A stretch of 64,000 bases of DNA from Kitagawia praeruptora (taxonomy: Eukaryota; Streptophyta; Magnoliopsida; Apiales; Apiaceae): contig CM075348.1 in assembly GCA_037693485.1 (NCBI GenBank), positions 10,398,501 to 10,462,500 of the forward strand. The letters are read 5' to 3'. Shown piece by piece: positions 46,151 through 58,397 of this stretch. The notes under the pieces are model-generated. The model was not told where the DNA came from, ran no database searches, and was given only the letters and a program-made list of their open reading frames with translations. Both the position numbers and the translations under genes were made by a program. The number at the start of each line of letters is the position of its first letter. The first letter of the stretch is position 1.

Positions 46151-46805
46151 CAGTAAAACCTCTATAAATTAATAATGTTGGGACCGAGATATTTTATTAA
46201 TTTAGCGAGATATTATTATATCGATAAATTAATAATTTATTAATTTAAAGAGGTTTTACGTATGATCTTTAAATTTCCAAGTCCAATGAACTATTTACAA
46301 TGTATGTTAGTTAGAAATGAAAAATAAAAAATAAATTACAAAAACAAGTTCCAAGACACATTTTATTAATGTACATTCACTAATTAATTGAATTTGAGGA
46401 TGATTCACTAGCTTTGGAACCGGTCGCTCGGAAAGAAGCATTGCAAGCGGCAACAACTCTTCATAATTTTTTGTTGAAATACGAGAAGACAACCCAAACT
46501 CTTAAGTGCAATGAGAAGTTTTAAAGATGAACTCAATATAGATTTGAAGTTCAACAAAAAATAATTGACTACATATTCATTTTTTTTACTAGACAATCTT
46601 AGAATTTGGAATATTTTAGTAATTATTAATTTATAGTTTCGTTGGGACTAATATATATATATATTGAGATTTCAGAAAAGTTATTATCTTATTATTTTAT
46701 CGATTGGGATCCAATTTTGTACCGGTCCCAAGTTGGGACTGGACAAATTATTAATTTTATCGAAATTATTAATTTATCGAGCATTAATTTATAGAAGTTT
46801 TACTG
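46151..46805 (+). mobile_element. Pogo-like (Lemi1/Emigrant-type) deletion derivative
   Basis: It starts CAGTAAAACCTCTATAAATT at 46151 and ends in the inverted repeat at 46805 (TTTTACTG), with TA on both sides (46149-46150, 46806-46807). An additional inverted TIR copy sits at 46238-46259, so the first 109 bp look like a complete small element inside the larger one. The interior retains only the end of a transposase. It lies just upstream of the FAd pseudogene's first exon. Confidence 0.85.
46393..46585 (+). pseudogene. C-terminal remnant of a pogo-like transposase
   Basis: The + strand reads EDDSLALEPVARKEALQAAT then TLHNFLLKYEKTTQ, followed after a stop by FEVQQKIIDYIF. This matches the tail of plant pogo/Lemi1-like transposases, which end in an ARKEAL..TLxNF helix and a short KKQ..I.dYF motif. 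The DNA-binding and DDE domains are gone. Confidence 0.65.
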
Positions 46806-46877
46806 TAGTCTCATTCTCATAGTCTCCGATCAATTAGAATCTCCTCTCCAGATCTGCTCTCGACAGGTATAAACTCT

Positions 46878-46988
46878 ATCTCTCTCTCTCTCTCTCCCCC
46901 CCTCTCTCTCGCTCTGTTCATTTCTATACATCTTCGATTTAAATTGTTCATTTCTGTTAATCTCTCTCTCTCTCTCTCTCTCTCCCTC
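46878..46988. repeat. (CT)n tracts downstream of the first exon
   Basis: Two CT-rich microsatellites (about 46880-46912 and 46962-46990) lie within the first intron of the FAd pseudogene, in sequence of the type common around plant leader regions. Confidence 0.85.
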
Positions 46989-49113
46989 CCTCACCGTTCA
47001 TTACTTATTTAGAAAGCTTCAACTTATATGTTCATTTCTGTCAATTTTTCAATTGTTATGCTATGCAATCTGTGTATATAATACGTATGCTCGGTTTATA
47101 TCTAATTCAATTGTTAATTTGTTAAGTGTTTTTATTTTATGAAATAATGATTTGTGTATTTCCGTAAGTGTTTGTGATTTAATACCGAAACCTTCACACT
47201 CAAAAATTAGTTGTAAATAAAGAGGAAAACACATTATTTAGCAAAAAAAAAGAAGAAGAGGAAAACACATTGTAGATCTTAGCTCTGTCATAGGTGTGTA
47301 TGTTTCTGGATTTGATTATATTTACGAGATACAGCTTTTGGATTAGTGAACTGACAACTGAGCTCGGCTTACAGGATTAGATGATTTAGAAACGAAGATG
47401 TTGAACATGTTAGTGATTTGAATGCATGAAGAGCAAATGGTTAGCTAACATTGTAGTGGCTATACTGAGAAGTGCTTTATAAGAGAGAGCTAATAGGTTA
47501 AACAAGGTATTTATTTACATTATCTTATAGAGATGACATTGTTTGTGATGTAGCTTTATGGCGCGTGGTGAAGTTTGGTATATGAATTGTTTTAGATTTA
47601 TGGTTGTAGAGTCATACAAGAAATTACTAATTGTAAATGTATGCAACGCTTTATATTTGCTATTACTTAATACTGAATTGTGTTTGGGTAAAGTTTTGGT
47701 ACAGGTTAAAACAATTTTTAAGTGGTTTGAATGTGATGTATATTTGTCCAATGTTTCTTATGGATTTAATGAACATAGGCAGCTAGCTTATAACCATATT
47801 GCTTCTTACTTTTTAATACATATGCATCTCTAGCATGTTTGTGTGTGTGCTAGTTCTTTGTTAATTAGCAGATACCTGATAGTGATCTTTTCATACAAAA
47901 TTATGTTTTTTCAGGTATACAGTGGTCCTGCCATCCTTCAGTCAGAGCATGCAGCTCCAGTTCGGCCTTTTGCCACTGCTCCTCCTGCCACAAGGGTGAT
48001 AGACTGATAGTCCTCCTCCCACTCTAAAGGGAGATGGTGAGTAAATACAAGAATTCCCCTTTCTTCAAACAGATATCTGATAGTAGGTCTTATCTGCTAA
48101 AACTGCACTTTTTATAAGATGAAACTATGATGATTTCATGGTCCAGACAAAGTTGACACATTCAGCAGTTTGACCAAGATTAGTAAACTACCTTTTCATT
48201 TCTAAATTCCTCACCAAACTAAAATCTAGTCACTTGGCTAAGAATATATGAATTATTGAAGAGAATTGAAACTTATAAGACAAAATACAGCATATTTTTT
48301 CTGAATTTGCTGCGGCACTATATAGTATACAAATGAAAAGATTAAAGATAGTAGTGGGGTCCGGAGAATTTGTTATTTTAATTTAGTTCTTTCTGGTTTG
48401 TTGATTGAGATCATGTACATAGGTTCAACGTTTTTAACCTTGTCTTGTTTGCGAAGAGGAGATGATGAAATATGTTTTTTTTTTTTTTGAAGAAATGAAA
48501 TATGTATATTTTAATGAGTGTTTATGTCTTCATTAATTTACTATTTGCAGGTTCCATCTGCAACATTCATAAGTTACGAATGAATATAATTATTGAATGC
48601 ATAGCCTAAAATTAGTATAGAGACTTCGTTTAGAGATATATATTTATGATATCATGGCAACATTTTGATTGCCATGTAGATGTATAGATTAAACTGCCTT
48701 TATTCGTGCTACTATTAAATATACTGCAACAAGTTGTCTGTTTTCTGTTTTCCTGGTGGACAGGCATTAAAAATGATTCCCCGGCCTCCATAAAATAACC
48801 CTTAAGTAGTTTTTAGTATTATCTATTTAATACTCATCCCTAATATGATTGAGTAGTTTTTTTTTGTTTTGTTAAAAATATGATTAAGTAGTTAGTTGGG
48901 CAGTAGTGGCATATAATCGATTATGATCCAAAACTTATGAAAAATCTTTCCATTATGGTTATGCATGCCCTGAGAGTTGTAGTACTTGTTGGAATAACAA
49001 CCTATAATTTTCAACAACACCATAATGTATGTTACATATAATTTTAGCTTTTTATGAGATTCTGATGACCTTAGTTTCTTATGCATGATACCTACCAAGT
49101 GAATTATCAGTAA

Positions 49114-52100
49114 TTTTTTTTTTTTCCGGTAAATGAGGTCGTAACCTCGTGGAGAAATATATTAGAAATAAAAGAATGCACACAAACAAGAGCATAAAAG
49201 CTCAAGACAGGAAAAGCAAAAATTCCATTGGAACATGCTACAAGGAATAAACAAAAAAGAAACAAAGCACAGTAACAATCCACTACAAAAGTCACCTAAA
49301 AGATAGGCAAAACCAAATAAAAACAATAAAACCAAAGCCACCCCTGGACACTTTGTCAAAAAGATCAGGGAATAAACTTCAAAAACACGGTCACCTCATG
49401 AAAGGCATGCAAATAGATGTCCTAAAAGTCACTCCAAAATCAGAAAAATCAACCAAAACAGCTATCACAAGATTCCTGCTCGAATCCACCAAACAAAATA
49501 ACCACCATCCACATGACTTCATCTTGAGGCACAGAAAAAACCTTGTAACATGCTGACCATTACAACACCCCAGATTCGAAAATGGCCACAAACAATTACT
49601 CGCACCACCTCCAATGAAAAGCACAAAATTACTCTGACAAAAAGTGCAATATCGACCCCCAAGCAAGAGAAACCTCATCCCAGAGACCACTACTACGAAG
49701 CACGAAACAAACAGAATGATGACACTAACTACTCCGAAATAGCACCACCCAAAAGGGAAGCCAAAATTTAAAACGGAAATCCTAAAATTTGAAAGGATTT
49801 CAATAATAAAATCCTGGGAACACCAAGAGAATAAACCAAAGAACCAAACCCCTATGTAGAAGTAATTTTGAGCAACCTTACCAGACTTTAACCTGCAACT
49901 AACCGAATACCAGTACTGCACAATGTGATGAGCCAGCCCGAATTCCTTAGGATTTTCTGCATGTCCAGAAAATATATCCCAGAAACAGGGCATACAGCAC
50001 ATTGCAAGCAAGTAACCCAAAAACTCTGCATATCCAGCAATGCCCTTGCACAACAGCAAATTCCCACAAAAAAGCCACTTGAGACGAAGGTAACCAAGGA
50101 AACCCAGCAAGTACACAGCTCTGAAATTGTTAAAAAAATTGTAGCACATTACCAGGACACTAGAACAGACCCCATTACAATTGGTAAAGATAACAATATT
50201 TGGGTTTAAGCATAACCAAATGCCCCCTGGATCAAATGGGAAATAACCTGCAACAAAACAAGTTAAGACAGGGGAAATAACCTGCAGCAAACCAGCAGAC
50301 ATCCCCCCCGGGAACCTGACACGAACCATAAAAGAGGATCACAAATCCACGAAAGGACAGTCCACTCAACCTGTGTTACTCGAGTCGTAACCCCCAGATT
50401 GAAATTGCTTTCCAGTTGACATGAAGAAAAAGCACTCTTCTGATTAATCGATCAAGAAAACAGCCACATCCTAACCTCTAACAACTCCCCAACACATACA
50501 GCAGAAATTGGGCAAAATGCACACTGCACCACTCCCCATATTTGTTTCTCTGCAAACTCATTTGGTATAAATATAGGGCGATGAAATTCTCCAATCACGT
50601 AACACTTTACGAACTCGAGATGAATCCCGAAGCTTAAGGCCCATGATTTTCAATCTAATATTTTCTTCAATACTCCCAACTAGTTGAGCAATCGATCTTC
50701 TCGAATTTTGAAACAGCCTCCAATTTCTTTCTTGCCACAGGAAATAAATTAATGCACTAAAAATCAACTTGTTGACAACAGCTGTTATAGATTTGCTCTC
50801 CCAGGAACTAGCTGCTTTACTAATCAAATCTTCCCAGGAATTATAAGAGATATTGCAATAACCTCTATTTCTGAAATGCAAGAAGACCAATTGACTATAC
50901 TGACAATTAAAAAAGAGATGCTCAACCGAATCCAATTGAAGATGACAAAATGCACATTTGAGTTCTCGATCCGATTGCCAGGCTTGCATTCTATCCCGAG
51001 TCATCAGTTTACGACGAATTGCCAACCAGAGAATGAAAGCATATTTTGGTATGCAATTCGAGAACCAAACTAGCTTAAACCAAGCTACCCGAGGCCCCTG
51101 AATTCGGATATCCTTGTAGACAAAACTAGTTTTGAAAGAGTGTTGACTACCATTTCTTGAACACCAAAAAACACTATCTTCAATACTTTGATCAATCACT
51201 GGAACCTCTTCATTACAATCTGGTAATTTCTCCAAAATGCCTCTAGGCCACTCCCAGTTACCATTTACTTGGAAATCTGCCACCTTCTCTTTCCCAGATA
51301 ATCCCATAGAATAAATTTCTCTTGAAGAGAAATAATTAACTAAAGGTCCAGAAACAGTCCAGTTGTCAAACCAAAACCATGTAGACTTACCATCTCCTAC
51401 ATTATTTCGAATAAACGGGCGGAAATCATTTCGAAGGCAAAGGATTTTCTTCCAGCTCCACGAAGCATCCCAGGGGACCTTAACCTCCCAGAAATTTCTA
51501 CCTTTTAGACGATACATATGGATCCATTTGACCCACAACGACTGTCTATTAACAACCACGCTCCACAAATGAAAAGCCATAAGAGATTTATTCCAAATAA
51601 ATAGAGGTTTTAGACCTAAACCACCTTCCGATTTTGGCAAACAAACGTCTTTCCAAGCAACCTTTGCCTTCCCTTTAGCCATATCCGCACCTCCCCACAG
51701 GAAATTTCTAATCATTTTTTCAATTTCCTTAGAAACTGAAACAGGAAGAATAAACATTGACGCCCAGTAAACTTGCATGGAAGACAAAACTGAAATAGCT
51801 AGCTGCAACCGACCTGCAAAAGAAAGCCATTTATTCTGCCATTCGATGAGTCTCACCTTTACTTTCTCAATTAGAGGAAGACAATCAGCATGGTAGAGGG
51901 ATGTAGATATAAGCGGGACACCCAGGTACTTCACTGGTAAAGTTCCTTGCTGAAAACCCATGATATCTCTGATTAAAATCTGGTTGTCTCTCGAAACCTT
52001 ACAAAAATACATGTTACTCTTGCCTTCATTAGGCCATAAAACCGAGACCAAACCAAACTCATCCAACGAATCCTTCAAAATCTGAACTGACCAGGGATTC

Positions 52101-52588
52101 CCAGATGAAAATAAAAAGAGATCATCAGCAAAACTAAGATGAGTAATAGCAAGTTTCTCGCAATTCGGATGATACTTAAATCTCCCATCCTGCTCAATTC
52201 TCCTCTTAATTATAGAAGATAAAACCTGCATAACCAACGTAAAAAGATAGGGAGATAACGGATCTCCTTGTCTCAACCCCTTCTGGCCAGGAAAGAACCC
52301 ATGAGTTTCACCATTCAAAATGATAGAATACGATGGAGAAGTGACACATTCTTTAATCCAAACAATTAGTTGATGCGGGAATCCGAAAATATACAGCAAA
52401 TCAATCAAGAACTCCCAATTAACACTATCGTAAGCTTTTTTTATATCAACTTTAAAAGCACATCGAGGACGCCCTTTATTCCTATGATAATTTTTGAATA
52501 ACTCCTGAGTTAACAGAATATTATCGCTTATACGACGCCCTGGAATGAAAGCATTCTGAGTAGTATCAACAAAATCATCCAGGCAATC
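49114..52588 (-). mobile_element. L1-like LINE, 5'-truncated
   Basis: A poly-T run at 49114-49125 marks the poly-A tail of a - strand LINE. ORF2 coding sequence runs from 50558 to 52588, and the 1.4 kb between is 3' untranslated. The endonuclease and first RT motifs are missing: the sequence stops at 52588, where the inverted repeat begins. It lies in intron 2 of the FAd pseudogene, antisense to it. Confidence 0.88.
50558..52588 (-). pseudogene. LINE ORF2, C-terminal two-thirds (RT and zf-RVT)
   Basis: From 52588 the frame reads QNAFIPGRRISDNILLTQEL, KAYDSVNWEFL, QGDPLSPYLF and the catalytic HLSFADDLFLF, so RT motifs from block 2 onward are present. It continues with GRLQLAISVLSSMQVYW and a long thumb/connection region. 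It ends with the zinc-finger-like zf-RVT domain (KLVWFSNCIPKYAFILWLAI, then CAFCHLQLDSVEHLFFNC) and a stop at 50558. The frame of at least 616 codons is open, so the copy is young, but it lacks the APE endonuclease and cannot retrotranspose. Plant L1 families with this zf-RVT domain are common. Confidence 0.92.
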
Positions 52589-53007
52589 TTTATTTTTCTG
52601 TAATTTTTAGGATTCTTTGTTTTTGCAGAATAAAAAAACTAGGAAACATACTCTTGATACTTTTCGTGATGGCATCGAGAAAGTGGATACTCCGCCTTCA
52701 CTAAATTGATTTAGAAGAGGGCCATGCAAATATTTTTGTTGTTGAAAAAGAGGAGCATTGTGTGGCTCGAGAAAGACTTTGGAGGCAAAAGAGAGTAGGG
52801 TTGGAGCTAAAAGAAGAAAAGAAAGCGGATAGCTTGTACATAGCTTGTACTATATCACACCTAACCCGCTAATCTTTGAAACCTTATAAACAATGAGCTT
52901 TTGTCTGTGTTAAATATCATCATTTCAGATATCCAGAGCATATACACACAATTGCTGAAAACTTCAACCTCCCAGGGAAAAGATCTCACAATCTAGCTGT
53001 CTTGAAA

Positions 53008-54529
53008 ATGGCAATGCAGGGAAGCTTCTTGATTGCTAGAGTTAATCCTACTTCCATTCAGGAAATCAACACCATCCGGGATGAGCAGTTTCGAGCTTGG
53101 GCACAATTTCTGAATGAACATTCAATCATTCGCTATGCTTTAGTTACACTAGTGCCGCTCAACCATGATGCCTTGCGTGAATTATATTGCAGTGCGGTGA
53201 ACACTTCTGGAAAGGACGGGTGTTCAATCACCTATCAACTGTTTGGTAGGTCGATTAGGGTCACTGAACGAGATGTTAATCGAATTCTTCATTTTCCTAT
53301 GGAAAATCTCGTTTCTGATCCTACACCTGACCAGATTAAAAGGTTCTTTCGTCTTGTAAGGTACCAAGATGGTAATTTCAATACTGGTAATCTCTCTAGA
53401 TCATATCTAACCCAGTATTGGAATTTCTTCTTCCACATTCTTAACCATGTTTTTTCCTCAGAAAGAACAAATCTAGATCGAATATCTGAATTTATTCAAA
53501 CAATAGGGTATGCGGTCGCCAACAATTTGAGGATTAATTTTGGTAAGATAGTGCTTGGTCAAATCATTTTGAAGATGAAGCAACTAGGAACAAGGGATTT
53601 CCAAACTCAAAGGGTCAAATGTCTATATCCAAGATTTTTACAGCTAATATTAAATGATTTCTTGAGTGATACAGACAGGATACGCTTGAACAATGGTAGA
53701 GATGTGGAATGTTCTTCCGTGAAGGCGAATGTAATTAATTACATAAGCAATAAGAGCTATACGGATGTGCCTACAGTCCTAACTGAATATCTAAAGACTG
53801 TTCCATTTCCGTTGTTACCAAGAGCAGTAAGAGCAGCACCACATAAGAAGTTTGCTACATCAGCCGATCTACCTCATGCTAAACGGAGTAAACCTAGCGA
53901 ACCCGAGACATTCGAGGGAAACTTGGGTCTTGTGCCATTTAATCCATTCAAGTTTAACCTCCCAGAGAGAAAATCCCTGGACCTTTTTCCAGATTTACCA
54001 CTCTTTACCAGTGGTCGGCAACTTGCTTCACGAGAGGATGGAAGCTCCCGAACTTTCATTGCACCATCCGACAAAGGGGCTAGGATGATTTCATTTGCAG
54101 ATACGCATCTCGGTGGAAGTTTTGGACAAGAGTTGAGAGAAACACGAGCAGGAATGAGAGTGGGCAACATACTCAACCACGTGCACCTGTAACCAGAACG
54201 GGATACAACAGACTCCTTGCACGGGTCCAAACACTGGAGAACGAGTTGCCACATATCCGTGAGTCCATTGCAGAAATCAAAAATTTGCAACTTATTCAAA
54301 ATGATACATTCCAGGCTCAATTAAGTTCCATGGCAGCCCAGTTTAGTCATGCAATTAATTCCTTGGTAAAGACAGCTTCGTCTAATTTCCCAACTCCACA
54401 TCCAACTATTCTGGAGGATAACCCAACTGAGGGGGAGAAGGTGGATGAGCAAGAAGCTAAAAGGCGTAATAAAGGCAAGGAAAAGGTTGCTGACACGGAT
54501 TTAAATTTATTTTGGGGAAGGAAAAGCTA
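53008..54529 (+). pseudogene. Unknown retroelement-type ORF, left-arm copy, frameshifted
   Basis: From the ATG at 53008 the frame runs to a TAA at 54190-54192 (about 394 codons). One base is missing near 54153 relative to the right arm; after it, the original frame continues as a separate stretch to about 54529. I do not recognise the protein. It has an N-terminal helical region (FRAWAQFLNEHSIIRYALVT), a VPLNHDALRELYCSAV segment, a FGRSIRVTERDVNRILHFP segment and a Phe-rich YLTQYWNFFFHILNHVF segment. Then follow a basic Pro-rich linker (RAAPHKKFATSADLPHAKRS), a coiled coil (LLARVQTLENELPHIRESIA) and a Lys-rich tail. The layout is reminiscent of proteins of unknown role carried by large plant retrotransposons; no domain is certain. 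Confidence 0.55.
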
Positions 54530-54927
54530 AGGGGAGTATCCGTGCTATGTGGAAAGAATTAAGCAAGGAAAACTTGAAGATATGTTCAGTCTAAAGGAAC
54601 AATTATCTAAAAGAGAAGAAAACCAAGCCCTAGCTCCTAGAAAACATGCAGTAGCCAAACTAATGTTGAATGAATGGAAGCTGTGTTGTCTTTATGCAAT
54701 GTGTATTTTTATCCTAATCTCCTCTCCCTCTCAGCTCCCCCCCCCTTCATTCCTTTTATAGGAATATGAAAGTCAGCTACTGCATTATTTCTAAACTGCT
54801 CCGCGTTTTACTCCTTCATTTTTGCCTGTCTGCTCCGTGTTTTACTCCTGCATAATTGTTCCTTTAGACTGAACATATCTTCAAGTTTTCCTTGCTTAAT
54901 TCTTTCCACATAGCACGGATACTCCCC

Positions 54928-56451
54928 TTAGCTTTTCCTTCCCCAAAATAAATTTAAATCCGTGTCAGCAACCTTTTCCTTGCCTTTATTACGCCTTTTA
55001 GCTTCTTGCTCATCCACCTTCTCCCCCTCAGTTGGGTTATCCTCCAGAATAGTTGGATGTGGAGTTGGGAAATTAGACGAAGCTGTCTTTACCAAGGAAT
55101 TAATTGCATGACTAAACTGGGCTGCCATGGAACTTAATTGAGCCTGGAATGTATCATTTTGAATAAGTTGCAAATTTTTGATTTCTGCAATGGACTCACG
55201 GATATGTGGCAACTCGTTCTCCAGTGTTTGGACCCGTGCAAGGAGTCTGTTGTATCCCGTTCTGGTTACAGGTGCACGTGGTTGAGTATGTTGCCCACTC
55301 TCATGTCCTGCTCGTGTTTCTCTCAACTCTTGTCCAAAACTTCCACCGAGATGCGTATCTGCAAATGAAATCATCCTAGCCCCTTTGTCGGATGGTGCAA
55401 TGAAAGTTCGGGAGCTTCCATCCTCTCGTGAAGCAAGTTGCCGACCACTGGTAAAGAGTGGTAAATCTGGAAAAAGGTCCAGGGATTTTCTCTCTGGGAG
55501 GTTAAACTTGAATGGATTAAATGGCACAAGACCCAAGTTTCCCTCGAATGTCTCGGGTTCGCTAGGTTTACTCCGTTTAGCATGAGGTAGATCGGCTGAT
55601 GTAGCAAACTTCTTATGTGGTGCTGCTCTTACTGCTCTTGGTAACAACGGAAATGGAACAGTCTTTAGATATTCAGTTAGGACTGTAGGCACATCCGTAT
55701 AGCTCTTATTGCTTATGTAATTAATTACATTCGCCTTCACGGAAGAACATTCCACATCTCTACCATTGTTCAAGCGTATCCTGTCTGTATCACTCAAGAA
55801 ATCATTTAATATTAGCTGTAAAAATCTTGGATATAGACATTTGACCCTTTGAGTTTGGAAATCCCTTGTTCCTAGTTGCTTCATCTTCAAAATGATTTGA
55901 CCAAGCACTATCTTACCAAAATTAATCCTCAAATTGTTGGCGACCGCATACCCTATTGTTTGAATAAATTCAGATATTCGATCTAGATTTGTTCTTTCTG
56001 AGGAAAAAACATGGTTAAGAATGTGGAAGAAGAAATTCCAATACTGGGTTAGATATGATCTAGAGAGATTACCAGTATTGAAATTACCATCTTGGTACCT
56101 TACAAGACGAAAGAACCTTTTAATCTGGTCAGGTGTAGGATCAGAAACGAGATTTTCCATAGGAAAATGAAGAATTCGATTAACATCTCGTTCAGTGACC
56201 CTAATCGACCTACCAAACAGTTGATAGGTGATTGCACACCCGTCCTTTCCAGAAGTGTTCACCGCACTGCAATATAATTCACGCAAGGCATCATGGTTGA
56301 GCGGCACTAGTGTAACTAAAGCATAACGAATGATTGAATGTTCATTCAGAAATTGTGCCCAAGCTCGAAACTACTCATCCTGGATGGTGTTGATTTCCTG
56401 AATGGAAGTAGGATTAACTCTAGTAATCAAGAAGCTTCCCTGCATTGCCAT
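54928..56451 (-). pseudogene. Unknown retroelement-type ORF, right-arm copy, nonsense mutation
   Basis: This is the same protein as the left-arm copy, read on the - strand from the ATG at 56451. A TAG at codon 27 (56371-56373) replaces the CAG seen in the left arm. Downstream, 459 codons (56307-54928) are open to the end, including the coiled coil and the Lys-rich tail KRRNKGKEKVADTDLN. So the two arms carry different single lesions and neither encodes the whole protein. The right flank (56871-57060) contains GTTGGGTTGCCTCC and AACAAGCGCT, a phrase also found after the gag region of the Athila-like element here (36221-36245). This suggests that the unit derives from a Gypsy-type retroelement. 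Confidence 0.55.
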
Positions 56452-57086
56452 TTTCAAGACAGCTAGATTGTGAGATCTTTTCCCTGGGAGGTTGAAGTTT
56501 TCAGCAATTGTGTGTATATGCTCTGGATATCTGAAATGATGATATTTAACACAGACAAAAGCTCATTGTTTATAAGGTTTCAAAGATTAGCGGGTTAGGT
56601 GTGATATAGTACAAGCTATGTACAAGCTATCCGCTTTCTTTTCTTCTTTTAGCTCCAACCCTACTCTCTTTTGCCTCCAAAGTCTTTCTCGAGCCACACA
56701 ATGCTCCTCTTTTTCAACAACAAAAATATTTGCATGGCCCTCTTCTAAATCAATTTAGTGAAGGCGGAGTATCCACTTTCTCGATGCCATCACGAAAAGT
56801 ATCAAGAGTATGTTTCCTAGTTTTTTTATTCTGCAAAAACAAAGAATCCTAAAAATTATAGAAAAATAAAAATAAGAAAAGGTAGAAAAACTCCCCTGAC
56901 AGATTGCTCAAACCGTTGGGTTGCCTCCAACAAGCGCTATTTTTTAAGGCCATCAGCTCAGCCTTCTCTAAATCATTCCGGTAAAGGTGGAGGAAAAACT
57001 CACCACCGGTATTAAGAGTCTTTATAGAAGTGATTTTTATCCTGCAAAAAGTCTCCAAACAAGCATCAGAAAAATAAAATATGACA

Positions 57087-57647
57087 TTAATAAGCAACAA
57101 TTGAATTAGTGCTTGTGTAATTTTGGAAAACTTTGTGATAAAACAACGATGGGCTTGTCGCATCATTGATTACGTAGACACTTCCATTTTCTCCCTCTTC
57201 CCGAGCTTGACACGTAAGAGCCACTTTGTCTGGACCATCAACCAAAATTTGAGAAATATCATCTTGGACAATATTTGTCATCACATCGACCGTGAAATAA
57301 GTGTTCTTGAGCAAAGAAGCCTTGTAAGTAGAGGCTAGATCGAGAGCAAATTTATCAATACATGGTAGCTTAGGCACATGTTGCGGAAGAGAAACAACAA
57401 CCATCTCTGTATTGCTTTCTTTTGTGGCCCCATCATCAGTCACATTGTTCTCGGTAGCAGCAACATCATTGATCTCGTCATCGGTGGCATGCTCCTTCTC
57501 TTTATCAATGGCCTCGTCATCAACATACATGGAGAAACTATCATATTCCTGATCGCTTGTGAGATTGATAGCAGTCAGGTCCTCTTCGGATCGGATAGAT
57601 GATGATGGCAAATAGTCGAGCTGCCCTGTAGTAGAAGAGTTAGCCAA
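57087..57647 (-). CDS. Hypothetical ORF, possibly retroelement-derived
   Basis: A 186-codon frame of high acidity in the first half (repeated Asp/Glu/Thr/Asn), then KLPCIDKFALDLASTYKASL and a TYFTVDVMTNIVQDD stretch. I recognise no domain. It has the same orientation as the right arm of the palindrome and lies about 640 bp upstream of that arm's ORF, so it may belong to the same retroelement. It may not be expressed; it lies antisense in an intron of the FAd pseudogene. Confidence 0.35.
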   Translation of the reverse strand: MANSSTTGQLDYLPSSSIRSEEDLTAINLTSDQEYDSFSMYVDDEAIDKEKEHATDDEINDVAATENNVTDDGATKESNTEMVVVSLPQHVPKLPCIDKFALDLASTYKASLLKNTYFTVDVMTNIVQDDISQILVDGPDKVALTCQAREEGENGSVYVINDATSPSLFYHKVFQNYTSTNSIVAY

Positions 57648-58397
57648 CTGTGCAATTTGAGATTCAATCGCAAAAGGCTTGATTATATTAAGTATACTCC
57701 TTCATATTCAAAAAATAATGTCAGACATGACGTGTTGGGACTTGCTTTTTTCATAACTTTGAAGCATGAAGGTCATCTGTAAAGCAAATAACACATCTAC
57801 TATGTAGTAAGGTCATGAAATCAAAGCTTATAAGAATGACCTTAAACTTAACTTTAAACTGTGTAGGTGAAGTACAAGCTACAAATACTAGTTACTGACA
57901 TAATATTGTAATGATAGTAGTTTCATGTTTTCTCCCTCATCCTTTGCCACCCTCCTTCCCTGGAAGGAATCTGTTTTCCTCCAAAGATAACTGACTAAAC
58001 CTTTTTAGCATTAGTTTCATCAGATATTTGGCTAACTACTTTTGTGCCTCAGTTCATCGAAAAAGTTAACTATCAACATTATTTATATCAATTTAAAAAT
58101 ATTAAATATGTATAATGTATCTATATACTATATTCTTCAGTAGTATTTATACTTTATAATTTGAGTAACCTTTACATATAGTTGTGTTACTACAAGAAAT
58201 ATATATATATAGACTGGCTTGCAATTGAAGATCTTGCCCACGTTGTTAAAAATGTAATAATGCTCTATGGGAAGAATGTGCTAAAGATTATCTGTACTTG
58301 GAAATGTGTTATCTTTATGACTATCTTCCAGTACATTATATGTTAATAATTGAAGTCCTTGTATTAGAAAACACATTATTTACCTTACTATGTGCAG
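57648..58397. other. End of FAd intron 2, nothing recognised
   Basis: AT-rich intronic sequence between the retroelement-derived ORF and the splice acceptor TGTGCAG at 58391-58397. No further gene or mobile element is recognised. Confidence 0.5.

Larger units (their letters stand above)
52589..56870. repeat. 4.3 kb palindrome: two ~2.0 kb near-identical inverted arms
   Basis: The left arm is 52589-54606 and the right arm 54852-56870; the 245-bp loop is 54607-54851. Differences I can see between the arms are few (a handful in 2 kb). They include one missing base in the left arm near 54153, a CAG/TAG difference (53086 versus 56371-56373) and a TCA/GCA difference. Each arm encodes the same unknown protein, in opposite orientation. 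The loop has two copies of a CTGCTCCG(C/T)GTTTTACTCC phrase. The left boundary coincides with the LINE truncation point. Confidence 0.95.

Noticed and set aside
47515..47833. 78- and 91-codon frames in the first intron of the FAd pseudogene
   Set aside because: They overlap on opposite strands, have AT-rich composition and no similarity; intronic noise.
53008..56451. Two functional divergent copies of a host gene
   Set aside because: The arms include non-coding flanks, both copies have a lesion and the flanking phrase is retroelement-like, so a duplicated transposon segment is the better reading.
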